Assembly (NCBI GenBank): GCA_964036315.1
Contig: OZ038517.1
Location: forward strand, 54,836,788 to 54,900,787
Length of the DNA stretch: 64,000 nt
Direction of reading: 5' to 3'
From: Acanthosepion esculentum
Taxonomy: Eukaryota; Mollusca; Cephalopoda; Sepiida; Sepiidae
Shown: piece by piece, positions 9,967-26,102 of the stretch
Position numbering within the stretch: the first letter of the stretch is position 1
Layout: every line of letters starts with the position of its first letter
The notes under the pieces: generated by a model
What the model saw: the letters and a program-made list of their open reading frames with translations, nothing else
Databases searched by the model: none
Told to the model about the DNA's origin: nothing
Translations under genes and position numbers: made by a program

Positions 9967-12660
9967 AGAAATTGTATGTGAAATTAAGGAGAAAGAAATA
10001 TAAATGAAATTTGTTGGCAATGCTTCATCTAATAAGAATAAAATTCAAGATAATATTACTACTAATACTACTAATGTAATAAAAAGCAATTGAAATCAAG
10101 ATGAAAGAAATCCTAGTCAAAAATGAATAATGGCTGACGATGCTTCATCTAATAAGAATAAAATTCAAGATAATATTACTACTAATACTACTAATGGAAT
10201 AAAAAGCAATTGAAATTAAGATGAAAGAAATCCTAGTGAAAAAGGAATAATGGCTGACGATGCTTCATCTAATAAGAATAAAATTCAAGATAATATTACT
10301 ACTAATACTACTAATGGAATAAAAAGCAATTGAAATTAAGATGAAAGAAATCCTAGTCAAAAATGAATAATGGCTGACGATGTTTCATCTAATAAGAATA
10401 AAATTCAAGATAATATTACTACTAATACTACTGATGGAATAAAAAGCAATTGAAATTAAGATGAAAGAAATCCTAGTCAAAAATGAATAATGGCTGACGA
10501 TGTTTCATCTAATAAGAATAAAATTCAAGATAATATTACTACTAATACTACTAATGGAATAAAAAGCAATTGAAATTAAGATGAAAGAAATCCTAGTCAA
10601 AAATGAATAATGGCTGACGATGCTTCATCTAATAAGAATAAAATTCCAGATAATATTACTACTAATACTACTAATGGAATAAAAAACAATTGAAATTAAG
10701 ATGAAAGAAATCCTAGTCAAAATTGAATAATGGCTGACGATGTTTCATCTAATAAGAATAAAATTCAAGATAATATTACTACTAATACTACTAATGGAAT
10801 AAAAAGCAATTGAAATTAAGATGAAAGAAATCCTAGTCAAAAATGAATAATGGCTGACGATGCTTCATCTAATAAGAATAAAATTCAAGATAATATTACT
10901 ACTAATACTACTAATGTAATAAAAAGCAATTGAAATTAAGATGAAAGAAATCCTAGTCAAACATGAATAATGGCTGACGATGCTTCATCTAATAAGAATA
11001 AAATTCAAGATAATATTACTACTAATACTACTAATGGAATAAAAAGCAATTGAAATTAAGATGAAATAAATCCTAGTGAAAAATGAATAATGGCTGACAA
11101 TGCTTCATCTAATAAGAATAAAATTCAAGATAATATTACTACTAATACTACTAATGTAATAAAAAGCAATTGAAATTAAGATGAAAGAAATCCTAGTCAA
11201 AAATGAATAATGGCTGACGATGCTTCATCTAATAAGAATAAAATTCAAGATAATATTATTACTAATACTACTAATGTAATAAAAAGCAATTGAAATTAAG
11301 ATGAAAGAAATCCTAGTCAAAAATGAATAATGGCTGACAATGCTTCATCTAATAAGAATAAAATTCAAGATAATATTACTACTAATACTACTAATGGAAT
11401 AAAAAGCAATTGAAATTAAGATGAAATAAATCCTAGTGAAAAATGAATAATGGCTGACAATGCTTCATCTAATAAGAATAAAATTCAAGATAATATTACT
11501 ACTAATACTACTAATGGAATAAAAAGCAATTGAAATTAAGATGAAAGAAACCCTAGTGAAAAATGAATAATGGCTGACAATGCTTCATCTAATAAGAATA
11601 AAATTCAAGATAATATTACTACTAATACTACTAATGGAATAAAAAGCAATTGAAATTAAGATGAAAGAAATCCTAGTGAAAAATGAATAATGGCTGACAA
11701 TGCTTCATCTAATAAGAATAAAATTCAAGATAATATTACTACTAATACTACTAATGGAATAAAAAGCAATTGAAATTAAGATGAAAGAAATCCTAGTGAA
11801 AAATGAATAATGGCTGACAATGCTTCATCTAATAAGAATAAAATTCAAGATAATATTACTACTAATACTACTAATGGAATAAAAAGCAATTGAAATTAAG
11901 ATGAAAGAAATCCTAGTGAAAAATGAATAATGGCTGACAATGCTTCATCTAATGAGAATAAAATTCAAGATAATATTACTACTAATACTACTAATGGAAT
12001 AAAAAGCAATTGAAATTAAGATGAAAGAAATCCTAGTCAAAAATGAATAATGGCTGACAAGGCTTCATCTAATAAGAATAAAATTCAAGATAATATTACT
12101 ACTAATACTACTAATGGAATAAAAAGCAATTGAAATTAAGATGAAAGAAATCCTACTCCAAAATGAATAATGGCTGACAATGCTTCATCTAATAAGAATA
12201 AAATTCAAGATAATAATACTACTAATACTACTAATGGAATAAAAAGCAATTGAAATTAAGATGAAAGAAATCCTAGTCAATAATGAATAATGGCTGACAA
12301 TGCTTCATCTAATAAGAATAAAATTCAAGATAACATTACTACTAATACTACTAATGTAATAAAAAGCAATTGAAATTAAGATGAAAGAAATCCTAGTCAA
12401 AAATGAATAATGGCTGACAATGCCTCATCTAATAAGAATAAAATTCAAGATAATATTACTACTAATACTACTAATGTAATAAAAAGCAATTGAAATTAAG
12501 ATGAAAGAAATCCTAGTGAAAAATGAATAATGGCTGACAATGCTTCATCTAATAAGAATAAAATTCAAGATAATATTACTACTAATACTACTAATGTAAT
12601 AAAAAGCAATTGAAATTAAGATGAAAGAAATCCTAGTGAAAAATGAATAATGGCTGACAA

Positions 12661-15600
12661 GGCTTCATCTAATAAGAATAAAATTCAAGATAATATTACT
12701 ACTAATACTACTAATGGAATAAAAAGCAATTGAAATTAAGATGAAAGAAATCCTAGTCAAAAATGAATAATGATTGACAATGCTTCATCTAATAAGAATA
12801 AAATTCAAGATAATATTACTACTAATACTACTAATGTAATAAAAAGCAATTGAAATTAAGATGAAAGAAATCCTAGTCAAAAATGAATAATGGCTGACAA
12901 TGCTTCATCTAATAAGAATAAAATTCAAGATAATATTACTACTAATACCACTAATGGAATAAAAAGCAATTGAAATTAAGATGAAAGAAATCCTAGTCAA
13001 AAATGAATAATGGCTGACAATGCTTCATCTAATAAGAATAAAATTCAAGATAATGCTACTACTAATACTACTAATGGAATAAAAAGCAATTGAAATTAAG
13101 ATGAAAGAAATCCTAGTCAAAAATGAATAATGGCTGACAATGCTTCATCTAATAAGAATAAAATTCAAGATAATATTACTACTAATACTACTAATGGAAT
13201 AAAAAGCAATTGAAATTAAGATGAAAGAAATCCTAATCAAAAATGAATAATGGTTGACAATGCTTCATCTAATAAGAATAAAATTCAAGATAATATTACT
13301 ACTAATACTACTAATATAATAAAAAGCAATTGAAATTACGATGAAAGAAATCCTAGTCAAAAATGAATAATGGCTGACAATGCTTCATCTAATAAGAATA
13401 AAATTCAAGATAATATTACTACTAATACTACTAATGGAATAAAAAGCAATTGAAATTAAGATGAAAGAAATCCTAGTCAAAAATGAATAATGATTGACAA
13501 TGCTTCATCTAATAAGAATAAAATTCAAGATAATATTACTACTAATACTACTAATGTAATAAAAAGCAATTGAAATTAAGATGAAAGAAATCCTAGTCAA
13601 AAATGAATAATGGCTGATAATGCTTCATCTAATAAGAATAAAATTCAAGATAATATTACTACTAATACTACTAATGTAATAAAAAGCAATTGAAATTAAG
13701 ATGAAAGAAATCCTAGTCAAAAATGAATAATGGCAGACAATGCTTCATCTAATAAGAATAAAATTCAAGATAATTTTACTACTAATACTACTAAGGGAAT
13801 AAAAAGCAATTGAAATTAAGATGAAAGAAATCCTAGTCAAAAATGAATAATGGCTGACAATGCTTCATCTAATAAGAATAAAATTCAAGTTAATATTACT
13901 ACTAATACTACTAATGGAATAAAAAGCAATTGAAATTAAGATGAAAGAAATCCTAGTGAAAAATGAATAATGGCTGACAATGCTTCATCTAATAAGAATA
14001 AAATTCAAGATAATATTACTACTAATACTACTAAGGGAATAAAAAGCAATTGAAATTAAGATGAAAGAAATCCTAGTGAAAAATGAATAATGGCTGGCAA
14101 TGCTTCATCTAATAAGAATAAAATACAAGATAATATTACTACTAATACTACTAATGGAATAAAAAGCAATTGAAATTAAGATGAAAGAAATCCTAGTCAA
14201 AAATGAATAATGGCTGACAATGCTTCATCTAATAAGAATAAAATTCAAGATAATATTACTACTAATACCACTAATGGAATAAAAAGCAATTGAAATTAAG
14301 ATGAAAGAAATCCTAGTCAAAAATGAATAATGGCTGACAATGCTTCATCTAATAAGAATAAAATTCAAGATAATGTTACTACTAATACTACTAATGGAAT
14401 AAAAAGCAATTGAAATTAAGATGAAAGAAATCCTAGTCAAAAATGAATAATGGCTGACAATGCGTCATCTAATAAGAATAAAATTCAAGATAATATTACT
14501 ACTAATACTACTAATGTAATAAAAAGCAATTGAAATTAAGATGTAAGAAATCCTAGTCAAAAATGAATAATGGGTGACAATGCTTCATCTAGTAAGAATA
14601 AAATTCAAGATAATATTACTACTAATACTACTAATGGAATAAAAAGCAATTGAAATTAAGATGAAAGAAATCCTAGTCAAAAATGAATAATGGTTGACAA
14701 TGCTTCATCTAATAAGAATAAAATTCAAGATAATATTACTACTAATACTACTAATGGAATAAAAAGCAATTGAAATTAAGATGAAAGAAATCCTACTCAA
14801 AAATGAATAATGTCTGACAATGCTTCATCTAATAAGAATAAAATTCAAGATAATAATACTACTAATACTACTAATGGAATAAAAAGCAATTGAAATTAAG
14901 ATGAAAGAAATCCTAGTCAATAATGAATAATGGTTGACAATGCTTCATCTAATAAGAATAAAATTCAAGATAATATTACTACTAATACTACTAATGGAAT
15001 AAAAAGCAATTGAAATTAAGATGAAAGAAATCCTAGTCAAAAATGAATAATGGCTGACAAGGCTTCATCTAATAAGAATAAAATTCAAGATAATATTACT
15101 ACTAATACTACTAATGTAATAAAAAGCAATTGAAATTAAGATGAAAGAAATCCTAGTCAAAAATGAATAATGGCTGACAATGCTTCATCTAATAAGAATA
15201 AAATTCAAGATAATATTACTACTAATACTACTAATGTAATAAAAAGCAATTGAAATTAAGATGAAAGAAATCCTAGTCAAAAATGAATAATGGTTGACAA
15301 TGCTTCATCTAATAAGAATAAAATTCAAGATAATATTACTACTAATACTACTAATATAATAAAAAGCAATTGAAATTACGATGAAAGAAATCCTAGTCAA
15401 AAATGAATAATGGCTGACAATGCTTCATCTAATAAGAATAAAATTCAAGATAATATTACTACTAATACTACTAATGGAATAAAAAGCAATTGAAATTAAG
15501 ATGAAAGAAATCCTAGTCAAAAATGAATAATGGCTGACAATGCTTCATCTAATAAGAATAACATTCAAGATAATATTACTACTAATACTACTAATGGAAT

Positions 15601-16501
15601 AAAAAGCAATTGAAATTAAGATGAAAGAAATCCTAGTCAAAAATGAATAATGATTGACAATGCTTCATCTAATAAGAATAAAATTCAAGATAATATTACT
15701 ACTAATACTACTAATGTAATAAAAAGCAATTGAAATTAAGATGAAAGAAATCCTAATCAAAAATGAATAATGGCTGACAATGCTTCATCTAATAAGAATA
15801 AAATTCAAGATAATATTACTACTAATACTACTAATGGAATAAAAAGCAATTGAAATTAAGATGAAAGAAATCCTAGTGAAAAATGAATAATGGCTGGCAA
15901 TGCTTCATCTAATAAGAATAAAATACAAGATAATATTACTACTAATACTACTAATGGAATAAAAAGCAATTGAAATTAAGACGAAAGAAATCCTACTCAA
16001 AAATGAATAATGGCTGACAATGCTTCATCTAATAAGAATAAAATTCAAGATAATAATACTACTAATACTACTAATGGAATAAAAAGCAATTGAAATTAAG
16101 ATGAAAGAAATCCTAGTCAATAATGAATAATGGCTGACAATGCTTCATCTAATAAGAATAAAATTCAAGATAACATTACTACTAATACTACTAATGTAAT
16201 AAAAAGCAATTGAAATTAAGATGAAAGAAATCCTAGTCAAAAATGAATAATGGCTGACAATGCCTCATCTAATAAGAATAAAATTCAAGATAATATTACT
16301 ACTAATACTACTAATGTAATAAAAAGCAATTGAAATTAAGATGAAAGAAATCCTAGTGAAAAATGAATAATGGCTGACAATGCTTCATCTAATAAGAATA
16401 AAATTCAAGATAATATTACTACTAATACTACTAATGTAATAAAAAACCAATTGAAATTAAGATGAAAGAAATCCTAGTGAAAAATGAAGAATGGCTGACA
16501 A
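12661..16501. repeat. Higher-order repeat A, copy 1 (32 monomers, 3,841 bp)
   Basis: The series runs from the GGCTTC/TGATTGAC monomer at 12661 to the 121-bp monomer that carries AAAAAACCAAT at about 16441. Its marked variants occur in the same order in the next 3,841 bp. By eye I find about four or five substitutions between copies 1 and 2, far fewer than between neighbouring monomers. Monomers at 12181-12660 match the last four of this unit, so an older truncated copy precedes it. Confidence 0.93.
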
Positions 16502-19500
16502 GGCTTCATCTAATAAGAATAAAATTCAAGATAATATTACTACTAATACTACTAATGGAATAAAAAGCAATTGAAATTAAGATGAAAGAAATCCTAGTCA
16601 AAAATGAATAATGATTGACAATGCTTCATCTAATAAGAATAAAATTCAAGATAATATTACTACTAATACTACTAATGTAATAAAAAGCAATTGAAATTAA
16701 GATGAAAGAAATCCTAGTCAAAAATGAATAATGGCTGACAATGCTTCATCTAATAAGAATAAAATTCAAGATAATATTACTACTAATACCACTAATGGAA
16801 TAAAAAGCAATTGAAATTAAGATGAAAGAAATCCTAGTCAAAAATGAATAATGGCTGACAATGCTTCATCTAATAAGAATAAAATTCAAGATAATGCTAC
16901 TACTAATACTACTAATGGAATAAAAAGCAATTGAAATTATGATGAAAGAAATCCTAGTCAAAAATGAATAATGGCTGACAATGCTTCATCTAATAAGAAT
17001 AAAATTCAAGATAATATTACTACTAATACTACTAATGTAATAAAAAGCAATTGAAATTAAGATGAAAGAAATCCTAGTCAAAAATGAATAATGGTTGACA
17101 ATGCTTCATCTAATAAGAATAAAATTCAAGATAATATTACTACTAATACTACTAATATAATAAAAAGCAATTGAAATTACGATGAAAGAAATCCTAGTCA
17201 AAAATGAATAATGGCTGACAATGCTTCATCTAATAAGAATAAAATTCAAGATAATATTACTACTAATACTACTAATGGAATAAAAAGCAATTGAAATTAA
17301 GATGAAAGAAATCCTAGTCAAAAATGAATAATGATTGACAATGCTTCATCTAATAAGAATAAAATTCAAGATAATATTACTACTAATACTACTAATGTAA
17401 TAAAAAGCAATTGAAATTAAGATGAAAGAAATCCTAGTCAAAAATGAATAATGGCTGATAATGCTTCATCTAATAAGAATAAAATTCAAGATAATATTAC
17501 TACTAATACTACTAATGTAATAAAAAGCAATTGAAATTAAGATGAAAGAAATCCTAGTCAAAAATGAATAATGGCAGACAATGCTTCATCTAATAAGAAT
17601 AAAATTCAAGATAATTTTACTACTAATACTACTAAGGGAATAAAAAGCAATTGAAATTAAGATGAAAGAAATCCTAGTCAAAAATGAATAATGGCTGACA
17701 ATGCTTCATCTAATAAGAATAAAATTCAAGTTAATATTACTACTAATACTACTAATGGAATAAAAAGCAATTGAAATTAAGATGAAAGAAATCCTAGTGA
17801 AAAATGAATAATGGCTGACAATGCTTCATCTAATAAGAATAAAATTCAAGATAATATTACTACTAATACTACTAAGGGAATAAAAAGCAATTGAAATTAA
17901 GATGAAAGAAATCCTAGTGAAAAATGAATAATGGCTGGCAATGCTTCATCTAATAAGAATAAAATACAAGATAATATTACTACTAATACTACTAATGGAA
18001 TAAAAAGCAATTGAAATTAAGATGAAAGAAATCCTAGTCAAAAATGAATAATGGCTGACAATGCTTCATCTAATAAGAATAAAATTCAAGATAATATTAC
18101 TACTAATACCACTAATGGAATAAAAAGCAATTGAAATTAAGATGAAAGAAATCCTAGTCAAAAATGAATAATGGCTGACAATGCTTCATCTAATAAGAAT
18201 AAAATTCAAGATAATGTTACTACTAATACTACTAATGGAATAAAAAGCAATTGAAATTAAGATGAAAGAAATCCTAGTCAAAAATGAATAATGGCTGACA
18301 ATGCGTCATCTAATAAGAATAAAATTCAAGATAATATTACTACTAATACTACTAATGTAATAAAAAGCAATTGAAATTAAGATGTAAGAAATCCTAGTCA
18401 AAAATGAATAATGGGTGACAATGCTTCATCTAGTAAGAATAAAATTCAAGATAATATTACTACTAATACTACTAATGGAATAAAAAGCAATTGAAATTAA
18501 GATGAAAGAAATCCTAGTCAAAAATGAATAATGGTTGACAATGCTTCATCTAATAAGAATAAAATTCAAGATAATATTACTACTAATACTACTAATGGAA
18601 TAAAAAGCAATTGAAATTAAGATGAAAGAAATCCTACTCAAAAATGAATAATGTCTGACAATGCTTCATCTAATAAGAATAAAATTCAAGATAATAATAC
18701 TACTAATACTACTAATGGAATAAAAAGCAATTGAAATTAAGATGAAAGAAATCCTAGTCAATAATGAATAATGGTTGACAATGCTTCATCTAATAAGAAT
18801 AAAATTCAAGATAATATTACTACTAATACTACTAATGGAATAAAAAGCAATTGAAATTAAGATGAAAGAAATCCTAGTCAAAAATGAATAATGGCTGACA
18901 AGGCTTCATCTAATAACAATAAAATTCAAGATAATATTACTACTAATACTACTAATGTAATAAAAAGCAATTGAAATTAAGATGAAAGAAATCCTAGTCA
19001 AAAATGAATAATGGCTGACAATGCTTCATCTAATAAGAATAAAATTCAAGATAATATTACTACTAATACTACTAATGTAATAAAAAGCAATTGAAATTAA
19101 GATGAAAGAAATCCTAGTCAAAAATGAATAATGGTTGACAATGCTTCATCTAATAAGAATAAAATTCAAGATAATATTACTACTAATACTACTAATATAA
19201 TAAAAAGCAATTGAAATTACGATGAAAGAAATCCTAGTCAAAAATGAATAATGGCTGACAATGCTTCATCTAATAAGAATAAAATTCAAGATAATATTAC
19301 TACTAATACTACTAATGGAATAAAAAGCAATTGAAATTAAGATGAAAGAAATCCTAGTCAAAAATGAATAATGGCTGACAATGCTTCATCTAATAAGAAT
19401 AACATTCAAGATAATATTACTACTAATACTACTAATGGAATAAAAAGCAATTGAAATTAAGATGAAAGAAATCCTAGTCAAAAATGAATAATGATTGACA

Positions 19501-20342
19501 ATGCTTCATCTAATAAGAATAAAATTCAAGATAATATTACTACTAATACTACTAATGTAATAAAAAGCAATTGAAATTAAGATGAAAGAAATCCTAATCA
19601 AAAATGAATAATGGCTGACAATGCTTCATCTAATAAGAATAAAATTCAAGATAATATTACTACTAATACTACTAATGGAATAAAAAGCAATTGAAATTAA
19701 GATGAAAGAAATCCTAGTGAAAAATGAATAATGGCTGGCAATGCTTCATCTAATAAGAATAAAATACAAGATAATATTACTACTAATACTACTAATGGAA
19801 TAAAAAGCAATTGAAATTAAGACGAAAGAAATCCTACTCAAAAATGAATAATGGCTGACAATGCTTCATCTAATAAGAATAAAATTCAAGATAATAATAC
19901 TACTAATACTACTAATGGAATAAAAAGCAATTGAAATTAAGATGAAAGAAATCCTAGTCAATAATGAATAATGGCTGACAATGCTTCATCTAATAAGAAT
20001 AAAATTCAAGATAACATTACTACTAATACTACTAATGTAATAAAAAGCAATTGAAATTAAGATGAAAGAAATCCTAGTCAAAAATGAATAATGGCTGACA
20101 ATGCCTCATCTAATAAGAATAAAATTCAAGATAATATTACTACTAATACTACTAATGTAATAAAAAGCAATTGAAATTAAGATGAAAGAAATCCTAGTGA
20201 AAAATGAATAATGGCTGACAATGCTTCATCTAATAAGAATAAAATTCAAGATAATATTACTACTAATACTACTAATGTAATAAAAAACCAATTGAAATTA
20301 AGATGAAAGAAATCCTAGTGAAAAATGAAGAATGGCTGACAA
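16502..20342. repeat. Higher-order repeat A, copy 2 (32 monomers, 3,841 bp)
   Basis: Same 32-monomer order as copy 1, including the AAGGGAAT, GTTAATATT, ATGTAAGAAA, AGTAAGAAT, AATAATACT and AACATTC variants and the closing 1-bp insertion at about 20287. Differences from copy 1 include ATTATG at about 16939 and AATAACAAT at about 18915. Confidence 0.93.
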
Positions 20343-22862
20343 GGCTTCATCTAATAAGAATAAAATTCAAGATAATATTACTACTAATACTACTAATGGA
20401 ATAAAAAGCAATTGAAATTAAGATGAAAGAAATCCTAGTCAAAAATGAATAATGATTGACAATGCTTCATCTAATAAGAATAAAATTCAAGATAATATTA
20501 CTACTAATACTACTAATGTAATAAAAAGCAATTGAAATTAAGATGAAAGAAATCCTAGTCAAAAATGAATAATGGCTGACAATGCTTCATCTAATAAGAA
20601 TAAAATTCAAGATAATATTACTACTAATACCACTAATGGAATAAAAAGCAATTGAAATTAAGATGAAAGAAATCCTAGTCAAAAATGAATAATGGCTGAC
20701 AATGCTTCATCTAATAAGAATAAAATTCAAGATAATGCTACTACTAATACTACTAATGGAATAAAAAGCAATTGAAATTATGATGAAAGAAATCCTAGTC
20801 AAAAATGAATAATGGCTGACAATGCTTCATCTAATAAGAATAAAATTCAAGATAATATTACTACTAATACTACTAATGTAATAAAAAGCAATTGAAATTA
20901 AGATGAAAGAAATCCTAGTCAAAAATGAATAATGGTTGACAATGCTTCATCTAATAAGAATAAAATTCAAGATAATATTACTACTAATACTACTAATATA
21001 ATAAAAAGCAATTGAAATTACGATGAAAGAAATCCTAGTCAAAAATGAATAATGGCTGACAATGCTTCATCTAATAAGAATAAAATTCAAGATAATATTA
21101 CTACTAATACTACTAATGGAATAAAAAGCAATTGAAATTAAGATGAAAGAAATCCTAGTCAAAAATGAATAATGATTGACAATGCTTCATCTAATAAGAA
21201 TAAAATTCAAGATAATATTACTACTAATACTACTAATGTAATAAAAAGCAATTGAAATTAAGATGAAAGAAATCCTAGTCAAAAATGAATAATGGCTGAC
21301 AATGCTTCATCTAATAAGAATAAAATTCAAGATAATATTACTACTAATACCACTAATGGAATAAAAAGCAATTGAAATTAAGATGAAAGAAATCCTAGTC
21401 AAAAATGAATAATGGCTGACAATGCTTCATCTAATAAGAATAAAATTCAAGATAATGTTACTACTAATACTACTAATGGAATAAAAAGCAATTGAAATTA
21501 AGATGAAAGAAATCCTAGTCAAAAATGAATAATGGCTGACAATGCGTCATCTAATAAGAATAAAATTCAAGATAATATTACTACTAATACTACTAATGTA
21601 ATAAAAAGCAATTGAAATTAAGATGTAAGAAATCCTAGTCAAAAATGAATAATGGGTGACAATGCTTCATCTAGTAAGAATAAAATTCAAGATAATATTA
21701 CTACTAATACTACTAATGGAATAAAAAGCAATTGAAATTAAGATGAAAGAAATCCTAGTCAAAAATGAATAATGGTTGACAATGCTTCATCTAATAAGAA
21801 TAAAATTCAAGATAATATTACTACTAATACTACTAATGGAATAAAAAGCAATTGAAATTAAGATGAAAGAAATCCTACTCAAAAATGAATAATGTCTGAC
21901 AATGCTTCATCTAATAAGAATAAAATTCAAGATAATAATACTACTAATACTACTAATGGAATAAAAAGCAATTGAAATTAAGATGAAAGAAATCCTAGTC
22001 AATAATGAATAATGGTTGACAATGCTTCATCTAATAAGAATAAAATTCAAGATAATATTACTACTAATACTACTAATGGAATAAAAAGCAATTGAAATTA
22101 AGATGAAAGAAATCCTAGTCAAAAATGAATAATGGCTGACAAGGCTTCATCTAATAAGAATAAAATTCAAGATAATATTACTACTAATACTACTAATGTA
22201 ATAAAAAGCAATTGAAATTAAGATGAAAGAAATCCTAGTCAAAAATGAATAATGGCTGACAATGCTTCATCTAATAAGAATAAAATTCAAGATAATATTA
22301 CTACTAATACTACTAATGTAATAAAAAGCAATTGAAATTAAGATGAAAGAAATCCTAGTCAAAAATGAATAATGGTTGACAATGCTTCATCTAATAAGAA
22401 TAAAATTCAAGATAATATTACTACTAATACTACTAATATAATAAAAAGCAATTGAAATTACGATGAAAGAAATCCTAGTCAAAAATGAATAATGGCTGAC
22501 AATGCTTCATCTAATAAGAATAAAATTCAAGATAATATTACTACTAATACTACTAATGGAATAAAAAGCAATTGAAATTAAGATGAAAGAAATCCTAGTC
22601 AAAAATGAATAATGGCTGACAATGCTTCATCTAATAAGAATAACATTCAAGATAATATTACTACTAATACTACTAATGGAATAAAAAGCAATTGAAATTA
22701 AGATGAAAGAAATCCTAGTCAAAAATGAATAATGATTGACAATGCTTCATCTAATAAGAATAAAATTCAAGATAATATTACTACTAATACTACTAATGTA
22801 ATAAAAAGCAATTGAAATTAAGATGAAAGAAATCCTAGTCAAAAATGAATAATGGCTGACAA
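20343..22862. repeat. Higher-order repeat A, copy 3, with 5-monomer deletion
   Basis: It follows copy 2 monomer by monomer, keeping the private ATTATG of copy 2, until about 21300. There five monomers (600 bp, those equivalent to about 17462-18061) are missing. It then resumes the order through the AACATTC/TGATTGAC monomer at about 22623. The missing block is a whole number of monomers, as expected from unequal exchange in register. Confidence 0.88.
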
Positions 22863-24662
22863 TGCTTCATCTAATAAGAATAAAATTCAAGATAATATTA
22901 CTACTAATACTACTAATGTAATAAAAAGCAATTGAAATTAAGATGTATGAAATCCTAGTCAAAAATGAATAATGGCTGACAATGCTTCATCTAATAAGAA
23001 TAAAATTCAAGATAATATTACTACTAATACCACTAATGGAATAAAAAGCAATTGAAATTAAGATGAAAGAAATCCTAGTCAAAAATGAATAATGGCTGAC
23101 AATGCTTCATCTAATAAGAATAAAATTCAAGATAATGTTACTACTAATACTACTAATGGAATAAAAAGCAATTGAAATTAAGATGAAAGAAATCCTAGTC
23201 AAAAATGAATAATGGCTGACAATGCGTCATCTAATAAGAATAAAATTCAAGATAATATTACTACTAATACTACTAATGTAATAAAAAGCAATTGAAATTA
23301 AGATGACAGAAATCCTAGTGAAAAATGAATAATGGCTGACAATGCTTCATCTAACAAGAATAAAATTCAAGATAATATTACTACTAATACTACTAATGGA
23401 ATAAAAAGCAATTGAAATTAAGATGAAAGAAATCCTAGTCAAAAATGAATAATGGCTGACAAGGCTTCATCTAATAAGAATAAAATACAAGATAATATTA
23501 CTACTAATACTACTAATGGAATCAAAAGCAATTGAAATTAAGATGAAAGAAATCCTAGTGAAAAATGAATAATGGCTGACAAGGCTCCATCTAATAAGAA
23601 TAAAATTCAAGATAATATTACTACTAATACTACTAATGGAATCAAAAGCAATTGAAATTAAGATGAAAGAAATCCTAGTCAAAAATGAATAATGGCTGAC
23701 AAGGCTTCATCTAATAAGAATAAAATTCAAGATAATATTACTACTAATACTACTAATGGAATAAAAAGCAATTGAAATTAAGATGAAAGAAATCCTACTC
23801 AAAAATGAATAATGGCTGACAATGCTTCATCTAATAAGAATAAAATTCAAGATAATATTACTACTAATACTACTAATGGAATAAAAAGCAATTGAAATTA
23901 AGACGAAAGAAATCCTACTCAAAAATGAATAATGGCTGACAATGCTTCATCTAATAAGAATAAAATTCAAGATAATAATACTACTAATACTACTAATGGA
24001 ATAAAAAGCAATTGAAATTAAGATGAAAGAAATCCTAGTCAATAATGAATAATGGCTGACAATGCTTCATCTAATAAGAATAAAATTCAAGATAACATTA
24101 CTACTAATACTACTAATGTAATAAAAAGCAATTGAAATTAAGATGAAAGAAATCCTAGTCAAAAATGAATAATGGTTGACAATGCTTCATCTAATAAGAA
24201 TAAAATTCAAGATAATATTACTACTAATACTACTAATGGAATAAAATGCCATTGAAATTAAGATGAAAGAAATCCTAGTCAGAAATGAATAATGGTTGAC
24301 AATGCTTCATCTAATAAGAATAAAATTCAAGATAATATTACTACTAATACTACTAATGGAATAAAAAGCAATTGAAATTAAGATGAAAGAAATCCTAGTC
24401 AAAAATGAATAATGGCTGACAATGCTTCATCTAATAAGAATAAAATTCAAGATAATATTACTACTAATACTACTAATGTAATAAAAAGCAATTGAAATTA
24501 AGATGAAAGAAATCCTAGTCAAAAGTGAATAATGGCTGACAATGCTTCATCTAATAAGAATAAAATTCAAGATAATATTACTACTAATACTACTAATGTA
24601 ATAAAAAGCAATTGAAATTAAGATGAAAGAAATCCTAGTCAAAAATGAATAATGGCTGACAA

Positions 24663-26102
24663 TGCTTCATCTAATAAGAATAAAATTCAAGATAATATTA
24701 CTACTAATACTACTAATATAATAAAAAGCAATTGAAATTACGATGAAAGAAATCCTAGTCAAAAATGAATAATGGCTGACAATGCTTCATCTAATAAGAA
24801 TAAAATTCAAGATAATATTACTACTAATACTACTAATGGAATAAAAAGCAATTGAAATTAAGATGAAAGAAATCCTAGTCAAAAATGAATAATGGCTGAC
24901 AATGCTTCATCTAATAAGAATAAAATTCAAGATAATATTACTACTAATACTACTAATGGAATAAAAAGCAATTGAAATTAAGATGAAAGAAATCCTAGTC
25001 AAAAATGAATAATGATTGACAATGCTTCATCTAATAAGAATAAAATTCAAGATAATATTACTACTAATACTACTAATGTAATAAAAAGCAATTGAAATTA
25101 AGATGAAAGAAATCCTAGTCAAAAATGAATAATGGCTGACAATGCTTCATCTAATAAGAATAAAATTCAAGATAATATTACTACTAATACCACTAATGGA
25201 ATAAAAAGCAATTGAAATTAAGATGAAAGAAATCCTAGTCAAAAATGAATAATGGCTGACAATGCTTCATCTAATAAGAATAAAATTCAAGATAATGTTA
25301 CTACTAATACTACTAATGGAATAAAAAGCAATTGAAATTAAGATGAAAGAAATCCTAGTCAAAAATGAATAATGGCTGACAATGCTTCATCTAATAAGAA
25401 TAAAATTCAAGATAATATTACTACTAATACTACTAATGGAATAAAAAGCAATTGAAATTAAGATGAAAGAAATCCTAGTCAAAAATGAATAATGGTTGAC
25501 AATGCTTCATCTAATAAGAATAAAATTCAAGATAATATTACTACTAATACTACTAATATAATAAAAAGCAATTGAAATTACGATGAAAGAAATCCTAGTC
25601 AAAAATGAATAATGGCTGACAATGCTTCATCTAATAAGAATAAAATTCAAGATAATATTACTACTAATACTACTAATGTAATAAAAAGCTATTGAAATTA
25701 AGATGAAAGAAATCCTAGTCAAAAATGAATAATGGCTGACAATGCTTCATCTAATAAGAATAAAATTCAAGATAATATTACTACTAATACTACTAATGGA
25801 ATAAAAAGCAATTGAAATTAAGATGAAAGAAATCCTAGTCAAAAATGAATAATGGCTGACAATGCTTCATCTAATAAGAATAAAATTCAAGATAATATTA
25901 CTACTAATACTACTAATGTAATAAAAAGCAATTGAAATTAAGATGAAAGAAATCCTAGTCAAAAGTGAATAATGGCTGACAATGCTTCATCTAATAAGAA
26001 TAAAATTCAAGATAATATTACTACTAATACTACAAATGTAATAAAAAGCAATTGAAATTAAGATGAAAGAAATCCTAGTCAAAAATGAATAATGGCTGAC
26101 AA
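24663..26102. repeat. Higher-order block B, copy 1 (12 monomers, 1,440 bp)
   Basis: The ordered variants are ATATAAT/ATTACG, plain, TGATTGAC, GTAAT, ATACC, AATGTT, TGGTTGAC, ATATAAT/ATTACG, AAGCTATT, plain, AAAAGTGAA and ACAAATG. The same twelve in the same order recur at 27062-28501, offset by 20 monomers (2,399 bp because of the 1-bp deletion at about 26792). Confidence 0.88.
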
